A stretch of DNA of 5,006 bases, taken from an uncultured Eubacterium sp. GTDB taxonomy: Bacteria; Bacillota; Clostridia; Lachnospirales; Lachnospiraceae. The translations under genes and the position numbers were made by a program. The stretch lies in assembly GCA_910579075.1 (NCBI GenBank), contig CAJTSV010000028.1:31440-36445 (forward strand). The letters are read 5' to 3'. The notes under the pieces are model-generated. The model did no database searches. It was given only the letters and a program-made list of their open reading frames with translations, and was not told the origin of the DNA. This document shows, piece after piece, positions 1-4,819 of the stretch. The stretch's first letter is position 1; each line of letters opens with the position of its first letter.

Positions 1-1
1 G

Positions 2-145
2 AAGCTGCCACAGAAGCGCCGCTGGTACCTGGCTGTCAGCACGGCAGAGAAAGACATGCCGTTTTGCGAGCCGCCCGTGCTTCTGGAAAAGAAGTACCAG
101 ATAGAAGTGCCGGGACAGGCAATTTTAATTTTAGTCGGGAAGTGA
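2..145 (+). CDS. C-terminal end of a glycogen-debranching (GlgX/isoamylase-like) enzyme, 5' partial
   Basis: Frame 2 is open from the window edge to TGA at 143-145 and gives 47 residues. The piece contains RWYLAVSTAEKD near its start, then LLEKKYQIEVPGQ, and ends ILILVGK. This resembles the final beta-sandwich strands of clostridial GlgX/isoamylase-type debranching enzymes (GH13), whose tails often read W-x-LAV-x-TA and end in a hydrophobic VLVG-like strand. Such enzymes cleave alpha-1,6 branches of glycogen or related glucans in the cytoplasm. No catalytic residues lie in the visible part, so the assignment rests on the tail alone and another GH13 enzyme (pullulanase type I) is possible. The next gene starts six bases after the stop, so the two are probably co-transcribed. 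Confidence 0.5.
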   Translation, partial: KLPQKRRWYLAVSTAEKDMPFCEPPVLLEKKYQIEVPGQAILILVGK

Positions 146-151
146 GTGGTT

Positions 152-751
152 ATGAATTACATTGCAAATGCTGTCAAACATTTCAAAACAATAGGTCATC
201 ATAAAAAACTGGTTATGCAGGCATGCTTCCGGCTCGGCCTGTACTGGCAGGGACTGACGCATGACCTGTCCAAGTATACATGGCCGGAGCTGCGCACGGG
301 CATTCTCTATTACAGGGAAGGCCAGAGCCCGCATAACGGGGAGCGGGAAAGGTTTGGCTATTCCACGGCGTGGCTGCATCATAAGGGGCGCAATAAGCAT
401 CACGCGGAATACTGGATTGACTATACCGCAGAACCTGACCCGCAGCAGCGGCATGTGACCGGCATGAAAATGCCTGTAAAATATCTGGTTGAAATGTTTG
501 CAGACCGCATCAGCGCGTCCAAAAACTACCGGGGAGACCAGTACCGCGACAGTGACCCGTTAGCTTATTATGAAAAGCGCAAATCTTATATGGTCGTGCA
601 TGATGCTACAAGAAAGCAGCTGGAAATCCTGCTCCATATGCTGGCGGAAAAGGGCGAGGAGGAGACGTTTGCCTATATCCGCCAGCATATCCTGCGAAAG
701 AAAAAGGCACCGGCGTTTTTACGGCTGCTGCGCAATGTCCATCGGGAATAA
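152..751 (+). CDS. DUF5662 family protein, 199 aa
   Basis: The reading frame gives 199 residues and ends TAA at 749-751. ATG at 152 is preferred over GTG at 146 because the purine-rich GGGAAG at 137-142 lies nine bases before the ATG but only three before the GTG. I recognise the overall pattern as the DUF5662 family of Clostridia: LTHDLSKYTWPE (residues 35-46), a histidine-rich HHKGRNKHHAEYW (76-88), then KYLVEMFADRISASKNY (110-126). The conserved His and Asp residues (H37, D38, H76, H77, H83, H84, D118) could form a metal site reminiscent of HD-type hydrolases, but this is inference; the biochemical role is unknown. The C-terminus is basic and helical with no signal peptide or membrane span, so it is probably cytoplasmic. 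Its last 33 bases overlap the convergent rluA-like gene. Confidence 0.8.
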   Translation: MNYIANAVKHFKTIGHHKKLVMQACFRLGLYWQGLTHDLSKYTWPELRTGILYYREGQSPHNGERERFGYSTAWLHHKGRNKHHAEYWIDYTAEPDPQQRHVTGMKMPVKYLVEMFADRISASKNYRGDQYRDSDPLAYYEKRKSYMVVHDATRKQLEILLHMLAEKGEEETFAYIRQHILRKKKAPAFLRLLRNVHRE

Positions 752-1631
752 CTGCATCATATCTTCGGGAAGCGGGGCAAAGGCCTTTTGCAGCTGTCCG
801 GTAACCGGATGATAAAACGTTAGGTTTCCGGCATGGAGAGCCTGTCTTTTCATGCCGGAATCCCCGGGATTGGGATGATAGAGAAAATCCCCAATCAGCG
901 GGTGTCCGCAGTAACGCATGTGCACGCGTATCTGGTGTGTGCGCCCGGTTTCCAGCCAGAGCTTTAAAAACGAAAGCCCGTTTCGGCAGGGCCAGCCGTT
1001 CGTAATGGGTAACGGCCGGCTCTCCACTGGCAAAATCGACCGTCCGTTCAATCACAGACGGTGCTTTCCGTGCAATCGGGGCATCAATCGTGCCTGATAT
1101 TTCCGTAATTCCTTCGGCAATTGCATAATACGTCCGGTGAATGGCGCGCTCCCGCATCTGCTGGTTCAGCACGCAGCTGCTGTAAGCGTGCTTGGCGATA
1201 ATGGCAAGGCCGCTCGTGTCGCGGTCTAAGCGGTTTACACAGCGGAACGGGTAGCATTCCCGGCGCTGCATGGCGTGGAAGGCTGCGGCATTGGCAAGCG
1301 TGTTTTCTAAATGCCCCATTGAAGGATGCACGGGCATTCCGGCAGGCTTGTCGGCAATCAGAAGGTCTTCATCTTCGTAAACCACGCGAAACGGCAGGGC
1401 TTTCGGACAGGCTGCATCTGTACCGCATGGTTCCGCCAGCCGGATGGCCAGAAGGTCGCTTTCCTTTAATATATGGCTGGTATAGGCCCAGATTCCGTTT
1501 ATTAATATGCCGCATTCGGTTTTTTTCAGCTGCGTGATGACGCTGTGGGAATAGCGTTTTTGTTTTAAAAATGCCAGGATGCTCTGTCCGGCAGTACCTC
1601 TTGTTATCTGGTAAGTCAGTATTCGTTCCAT
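719..1631 (-). pseudogene. RluA-family RNA pseudouridine synthase, split by a one-base frameshift
   Basis: RluA-family enzymes isomerise uridine to pseudouridine in rRNA or tRNA. Starting at ATG 1631-1629 (MERILTYQIT), the first frame shows an N-terminal S4-like part (HSVITQLKKTECGILING, residues 29-46), then VVYEDEDLLIADKPAGMPVHPS (83-104), and the catalytic motif RLDRDTSGL with the nucleophile Asp136. It continues through GEPAVTHYERLAL, after which the conserved LETGRTHQIRVHM and GHPLIGDFLY motifs are found only in a second frame, ending at TAA 721-719. The shift needs one base removed between about 978 and 996; dropping one base of the TTT at 981-983 would read ALPNGLSFLKLWLETGR. The repaired product is 303 aa, the normal family length. 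No good Shine-Dalgarno precedes 1631. All core motifs are otherwise intact, so the lesion is recent or a sequencing error. Which U is modified cannot be told. Confidence 0.85.
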
Positions 1632-1713
1632 GGGAAGTATTTTACAGGAAAACCGGCGGCTTGAAAAGAGGGAAAACAGCTTTCTGGATTTGAAATTTAA
1701 AAATTGGAAAGGC

Positions 1714-1741
1714 ACGCTGCGGCATGCACCTACATAGAATA
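1714..1741 (+). promoter_or_regulatory. Candidate sporulation promoter (SigK/SigE type) for the sigK-like gene
   Basis: CATAGAATA at 1733-1741 fits the SigK -10 pattern CATANNNTA known from Bacillus, with AC at 1714-1715 seventeen bases upstream as the minimal -35. CATAGAAT also matches seven of eight bases of the SigE -10 CATACAAT, but I see no SigE -35 at the expected distance. Transcription would begin about 20 bases before the TTG start at 1770. In Bacillus, sigK is transcribed first by SigE and then by SigK itself, so either reading makes biological sense. The -35 match is only two bases, so this is a candidate only. Confidence 0.35.
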
Positions 1742-1756
1742 TAAGAAAGTGGCTTT

Positions 1757-1762
1757 GAGGTG
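1757..1762 (+). promoter_or_regulatory. Ribosome binding site that sets the TTG start of the sigK-like gene
   Basis: GAGGTG is fully complementary to the 3' end of 16S rRNA and lies seven bases before TTG at 1770. It argues against the longer frame from TTG 1704, which has no such site and whose extra 22 codons (including Cys- and Arg-rich sequence) do not resemble any sigma factor leader. Confidence 0.65.
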
Positions 1763-1769
1763 CGGGTTT

Positions 1770-2402
1770 TTGAAGACTTTTCTGCCGCCTTTGGGTATAC
1801 AGGAGGAGAAAAAAGCTTTAGAAGAAATGCAGGGAGGAAGCCTTGAGGCCCGAAATACACTGATTGTGCATAATATGCGCCTCGTGGCGCATATTGCAAA
1901 AAAGTACCAGAATGCAGAGGAAGACATGGAGGAAATGATTTCTATCGGCACGATTGGCCTGATTAAGGCGGTTATGACGTTTCAGCCGGAGAAAGGCTCC
2001 AGGCTCTCTACCTATGCGGCAAGGTGCATTGACAACGAGCTTTTGATGCATCTGCGCGGAAAGCGCCGGACAGCAAGGGAAGTATCGATTTATGAACCGA
2101 TTGGCACAGATAAAGAAGGCAACCAGATTAACTTTATTGATATCATAGAGAGTGAAGAACCGGATGTCATTGAACGCATGGACAAAAACGGAAAAATCAG
2201 TTACCTGCAAAAGCTTCTGCCCCGGATTCTGACAGACCGGGAGCAGGAAATCATTATTCTGCGCTACGGCCTTTTGGACGATGAGCCGGTGACGCAGAAA
2301 CAGATTGCAGGACGGCTTGGCATCTCGCGGTCTTATGTAAGCCGGATTGAAAAGCGGGCGCTGGAAAAAATGCGGGTGTGCTTAGAGAGCGGGAATGTGT
2401 AA
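1770..2402 (+). CDS. sigK: RNA polymerase sporulation sigma factor, SigK type, 210 aa
   Basis: This is a sigma-70 family factor that directs RNA polymerase in the mother cell late in sporulation. Region 2 spans about residues 24-96, with EARNTLIVHNMRLVAHIAKK (26-45), ISIGTIGLIKAV (57-68) and the -10 recognition helix STYAARCIDNELLMHLR (80-96). IGTDKEGNQINFID (111-124) is the SigK-typical linker. Region 4 spans about 152-200 and carries the helix-turn-helix TQKQIAGRLGISRSYVSRIE (175-194). The LVAHI motif points to SigK rather than SigE (LVVYI in that position). The start is TTG 1770, giving MKTFLPPLGIQEEK; this leaves no room for the roughly 20-residue pro-sequence that B. subtilis SigK has. 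A pro-less SigK is also known in Clostridioides difficile. The gene is intact and not interrupted by a skin-like element. It is divergent from the rluA-like gene and followed by a strong hairpin. Confidence 0.9.
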   Translation: MKTFLPPLGIQEEKKALEEMQGGSLEARNTLIVHNMRLVAHIAKKYQNAEEDMEEMISIGTIGLIKAVMTFQPEKGSRLSTYAARCIDNELLMHLRGKRRTAREVSIYEPIGTDKEGNQINFIDIIESEEPDVIERMDKNGKISYLQKLLPRILTDREQEIIILRYGLLDDEPVTQKQIAGRLGISRSYVSRIEKRALEKMRVCLESGNV

Positions 2403-2441
2403 ACAGGCAGGGATTCAGGCAGGCGCAGTCCCTGCCTGTTT
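2401..2441 (+). terminator. Strong hairpin overlapping the sigK stop codon; possible terminator or attenuator
   Basis: AAACAGGCAGGGA (2401-2413) is perfectly complementary to TCCCTGCCTGTTT (2429-2441), giving a 13-bp stem with a 15-base loop. It begins inside the sigK stop codon. Only three T residues end the stem, and CAGGAAAGGGAG follows in place of a U-tract, so as an intrinsic terminator it is weak. The loop holds a second CAGGCAGG (2416-2423) that could pair with the same CCTGCCTG (2431-2438), so two exclusive folds exist. The Shine-Dalgarno of the next gene lies directly after it. Confidence 0.4.
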
Positions 2442-2461
2442 CAGGAAAGGGAGAAACAGGA

Positions 2462-2815
2462 ATGGCGTGGGGAGCAGATGGCATCCGCTTTTGCTGGCTG
2501 ACAGGCACGCAGCTGTCGGACATGCTTCGAAGCCACCGGCACCTGCAGTGGATCTGGGGCGTTTTATCCGGGTTTGAAACAGGCATTGCCCTCGAACAGG
2601 TGCTGGAATATCCGCTGCCGGGTGCGGATGATAACCGCATTTGGGAAAATCCCGTTGTCGTCCGGCATCCGTTAGCAGAGATTGAAATCGTGCCATGGGA
2701 CAGCTCCATGGTATTTTTTGTGAGCAGGAAAAAAGAGCCTGTGAGAAGGTTTCGGGAAGGGTTTGTTCTGAGTGAGGATTTCACAGAACAGATGTTCGGA
2801 AAAGGAGAACTATGA
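2462..2815 (+). CDS. Hypothetical protein, 117 aa, tryptophan-rich
   Basis: I do not recognise this protein by name. ATG at 2462 is chosen because GGGAG (about 2448-2452) lies at a suitable distance; an open frame extends back to 2378 but would overlap sigK and cross the hairpin. The product is 117 residues with six Trp (3, 12, 30, 32, 61, 79). The blocks WIWGVLSGF (30-38), LEYPLPGADDN (48-58), NPVVVRHPLAEIEIVPWDSS (63-82) and LSEDFTEQ (103-110) look like a compact, folded, conserved cytoplasmic domain. There is no signal peptide or convincing membrane helix. It sits 59 bases after sigK and may be read from the same transcript, so a sporulation-linked or unrelated housekeeping role are both open. 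Its stop (TGA) overlaps a following ATG. Confidence 0.7.
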   Translation: MAWGADGIRFCWLTGTQLSDMLRSHRHLQWIWGVLSGFETGIALEQVLEYPLPGADDNRIWENPVVVRHPLAEIEIVPWDSSMVFFVSRKKEPVRRFREGFVLSEDFTEQMFGKGEL

Positions 2816-2949
2816 AAAAGGAATACACGCAGGCAGAAGGGCATTCTTTCCATAAGGAAGAATCAGTAAAGAAGGACATGAGTATGTATTCAGTGAAGGG
2901 GCTATTGCTTTTCCCGATGATATCGAAAAGCCGGCAAGAACCATGCTGA
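2812..2949 (+). CDS. Short ORF of 45 codons, translationally coupled; probably a decayed gene start
   Basis: ATG at 2812 overlaps the TGA of the preceding gene (ATGA) and is preceded at four to five bases by AAAGGAG (2801-2807), an excellent ribosome binding site. The product starts MKKEYTQAEGHSFHKEESVK and stops at TGA 2947-2949. From about codon 16 onward it is read out of frame over DNA that, in another frame, encodes a methyltransferase remnant, so the second half is not a natural protein sequence. It may be a chance ORF, a coupled leader, or the stub left when the remnant was joined here. Confidence 0.25.
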   Translation: MKKEYTQAEGHSFHKEESVKKDMSMYSVKGLLLFPMISKSRQEPC

Positions 2950-3041
2950 CTTCAGAATCGAGCCTGAACAGAAGCACGCATATTATTGAAGACCCGCAAA
3001 ATGAGAAATTACGGCTGATTACGCCGCTTGAAGCAGAATGA
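2856..3041 (+). pseudogene. Remnant of a DNA (cytosine-5) methyltransferase, C-terminal part
   Basis: The frame after TAA 2853-2855 reads GRISKEGHEYVFSEGAIAFP, then DDIEKPARTMLTSESSLNRS, THIIEDPQN and KLRLITPLEAE, and stops at TGA 3039-3041. I recognise the FSEGAIAFPD...KPARTMLTSE...NRSTH pattern from the end of the target-recognition region of C5 methyltransferases. LRLITPLE corresponds to the start of motif IX (usually R-L-L-T-P-x-E-C-x-R-L-x-G-F-P). The catalytic PCQ loop, the SAM-binding motifs and motif X are all missing, and no ATG opens the frame, so it cannot be active. The same frame upstream of the TAA (from about 2811) may also belong to it. No restriction endonuclease or vsr gene is next to it. 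The parent enzyme's target sequence cannot be inferred. Confidence 0.7.
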
Positions 3042-3092
3042 AATATTTGAAGAAGAAGTATAAAGCTGAACTGGCTGCAAACATTAAAATTC

Positions 3093-3124
3093 CATAAATC
3101 CCTTCCCAGGCTGCCAGATTTATG
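3093..3124. repeat. Inverted repeat, 8-bp arms
   Basis: CATAAATC (3093-3100) and GATTTATG (3117-3124) are perfect inverted copies separated by 16 bases. The T6 run begins 16 bases after the second arm, too far for a standard intrinsic terminator. It could be an operator, a weak terminator of the remnant gene, or chance. Confidence 0.35.
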
Positions 3125-3258
3125 ATACGATAACCATATCTTTTTTGATTCTTGAAATTTCCGCCGGTTCCCAGCCTTTGCTTAAAGGCGCGGCAGTTCA
3201 GAAAATCCCCAGGCAGCAGAGCCTGCAGCAAAACCAGAAATACCTGCACATTGAAAAA

Positions 3259-3263
3259 AGGAG
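3259..3263 (+). promoter_or_regulatory. Ribosome binding site that sets the TTG start of yifB
   Basis: AGGAG preceded by an A-run lies seven bases before TTG 3271, and translation from there gives MYSIVSTAIIRGI, the usual beginning of YifB proteins. The frame is open back to 3145, but that 42-codon extension is not family-like and lacks its own site. Confidence 0.8.
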
Positions 3264-3270
3264 AATTTAT

Positions 3271-4815
3271 TTGTACAGCATTGTATCAACAGCGATTATA
3301 CGCGGAATCAGCAGCGTTCCGGTGCAGGTGGAAGCGGATGTCAGCGACGGGCTGCCGATGTTTGAAATGGTAGGTTTTCTGGCTTCGGAAGTAAAGGAAG
3401 CAAGGGAACGGGTCAGGACGGCGCTGCGCAGCTGCGGCTACAGCCTGCCGGCAAAGCGGATTACCGTTAACCTGTCTCCGGCAAACATGAAAAAGACCGG
3501 GTCTTCGTTTGACCTGCCGGTAGCCGCTGCGATTCTGGCAGCGCTTGGCATTGTGCCGTCCGAAAGCCTGACGTCCATGCTGGTGATGGGCGAAGTCCGC
3601 CTGAATGGAAAAATCCAGCCAGTGGAAGGCATCCTTCCGGCAGCGGCACAGGCAGCGGAACAGGGATTTACACACTGCATGGTGCCTTACGGGAATCTTG
3701 CGGAAGCATCTTTGATTTCGAATGTGAAAATTGTGGCTGTCAGGGATATGGAAGAAGTGATTGCTTATTTAAAACAGCCGCAAAAGGCCTGCCTGATGAA
3801 AGCCCAAAAGACCGGGAGCATATGCTGCCTGGAAAAAGAGCCTGCCAGCCCGGAGCCGGACTTTTCACAGATTAACGGCCAGCGGCTTGTACGGCGGGCC
3901 AGTGAAGTGGCGGCAGCTGGCATGCATAACCTGCTGATGGTGGGAAGCCCAGGCGCCGGGAAGACCATGGTGGCCAGGCGGATGCCTTCGATCCTGCCCG
4001 GGCTCACCCTGGAGGAGAGTCTGGAGATCTCCAGAGTGTACAGCGCCTGCGGGCTTTTGACCGGAAAAGAAGGACTGGTGGATTTAAGGCCCTTCCGGGC
4101 GCCCCATCATACCATCTCGCCCAATGCTCTGGCAGGCGGGGGCAGGAGAGTAAAGCCCGGAGAGATCAGCCTTGCCACAAGGGGCGTGCTCTTCCTGGAC
4201 GAACTTCCGGAATTTTCCAGAAATGCCCTGGAGGTCCTGCGACAGCCCATGGAAGAGGGCAGAGTGACCATCAGCAGGACAAGCGGGACATATGTGTTCC
4301 CGGCGCATTTTCAACTGATCGCGGCAATGAATCCATGCCGATGCGGATATTTTCCGGATCGCGAGCGATGCCGGTGTCTGCCCGGTGAGATCCGCGGGTA
4401 TCTGCACCGGATATCCCGGCCGCTGCTGGACCGGATGGATCTCTGTGTGGAGACCTCCCGGGTGGAATATCAGGAGCTGACGGATACGGAGGAAAATGAG
4501 AGCTCCAGAAGCATACGAGGCCGTGTAGAGGCCGCCAGGAGGCGCCAGGAAGAGCGTTACAGAGGACTTGGCTGGCAGTTCAATGCCCGGCTTCCTTCTT
4601 CTGCCCTGAAGCATTTCTGTCCTCTGGGGAAGAGTGAGGCCGGGATCATGGAAACCGCATATGAAAGGATGGGCCTGAGCGCCAGGGCATACCACAGGAT
4701 TATCAAAGTGGCAAGGACCATCGCGGATCTGGAGGGAGAAGAGCGGATCCGGAAAGAGCATCTGCTGGAGGCCATTGGTTACCGGTCCCTGGATCAGAGA
4801 TTCTGGGGAGGGTGA
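3271..4815 (+). CDS. yifB: YifB/ComM family Mg-chelatase-like AAA+ ATPase, 514 aa
   Basis: The family member ComM of naturally competent bacteria is a hexameric helicase that extends branch migration when incoming single-stranded DNA is integrated into the chromosome; in Firmicutes the role is less studied. The N-terminal ChlI-like domain (1-165) shows VQVEADVSDGLPMFEMVG, RITVNLSPAN and GSSFDLPVAAAILAALG. The AAA+ core has Walker A GSPGAGKT (225-232), RPFRAPHHT (273-281), Walker B GVLFLDEL (305-312), sensor-1 AAMNPCRCGYF (351-361) with cysteines 356, 358, 367 and 369, and the arginine motif RPLLDRMD (383-390). The C-terminal lid runs from about 470 to 514 and includes SARAYHRIIKVARTIADLEG. 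Length is normal for the family. Codon usage changes abruptly at about codon 230: Glu GAA:GAG is 14:2 before and 10:19 after, Ile ATT:ATC 9:3 then 2:11, AGA 0 then 7, CCC 0 then 7 (hand counts). The protein itself is continuous. Confidence 0.93.
   Translation: MYSIVSTAIIRGISSVPVQVEADVSDGLPMFEMVGFLASEVKEARERVRTALRSCGYSLPAKRITVNLSPANMKKTGSSFDLPVAAAILAALGIVPSESLTSMLVMGEVRLNGKIQPVEGILPAAAQAAEQGFTHCMVPYGNLAEASLISNVKIVAVRDMEEVIAYLKQPQKACLMKAQKTGSICCLEKEPASPEPDFSQINGQRLVRRASEVAAAGMHNLLMVGSPGAGKTMVARRMPSILPGLTLEESLEISRVYSACGLLTGKEGLVDLRPFRAPHHTISPNALAGGGRRVKPGEISLATRGVLFLDELPEFSRNALEVLRQPMEEGRVTISRTSGTYVFPAHFQLIAAMNPCRCGYFPDRERCRCLPGEIRGYLHRISRPLLDRMDLCVETSRVEYQELTDTEENESSRSIRGRVEAARRRQEERYRGLGWQFNARLPSSALKHFCPLGKSEAGIMETAYERMGLSARAYHRIIKVARTIADLEGEERIRKEHLLEAIGYRSLDQRFWGG
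3945..3993. other. Compositional junction inside yifB at the Walker A motif
   Basis: The change in codon choice and in GATC density falls between the last left-type codons (about 3945) and the first GATC of the right-hand segment at 3990-3993. The interval encodes the invariant GSPGAGKT loop, where DNA of different lineages is most alike. It is a plausible recombination end-point or assembly join; the exact base cannot be fixed from one sequence. Confidence 0.55.
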
Positions 4816-4819
4816 CGAT

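Larger units (their letters stand above)
3042..3270. other. Gene-free stretch before yifB
   Basis: This 229-bp stretch holds no coding region I can support. It contains an 8-bp inverted repeat (3093-3124), a T6 run at 3141-3146 and, at its end, the yifB ribosome binding site. The base composition is more AT-rich than the flanks up to about 3160. I looked for a -35/-10 pair for yifB and found only weak matches (for example TTGCTT at 3179 with GAAAAT at 3201), so I do not call a promoter. Confidence 0.5.

Noticed and set aside
960..975. Programmed -1 frameshifting at the GTTTTTAAAG stretch in the rluA-like gene
   Set aside because: The gene needs a +1 (or -2) change, not -1, and homology in the second frame (NGLSFLKLWLETGR) already begins upstream of this run.
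606..1715. A 369-codon minus-strand frame taken as one protein
   Set aside because: Its first 28 codons (from GTG 1715) are not family-like, and everything after about 980 is out-of-frame sequence beyond the frameshift in the rluA-like gene.
1704..1769. Extended N-terminus of the sigK-like gene as a pro-sequence
   Set aside because: The 22 extra codons lack a ribosome site, are Cys/Arg-rich rather than hydrophobic like known SigK pro-sequences, and would overlap the promoter candidate.
1632..1769. Vegetative promoter for the rluA-like gene (minus-strand TAAAAT about 10 bases before the ATG)
   Set aside because: The matching -35 is poor (TTTCAA) and it would leave almost no leader; not strong enough to annotate.
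3019..3249. Minus-strand 76-codon frame with hydrophobic segments (INLAAWEGIYGILMFAASSA), possible small membrane protein
   Set aside because: Its GTG start has no Shine-Dalgarno (pyrimidine-rich instead), the first half is not protein-like, and it runs into the methyltransferase remnant.
3145..3270. N-terminal extension of YifB
   Set aside because: The AGGAG site at 3259-3263 and the family-typical MYSIVSTA start at 3271 are far better supported.
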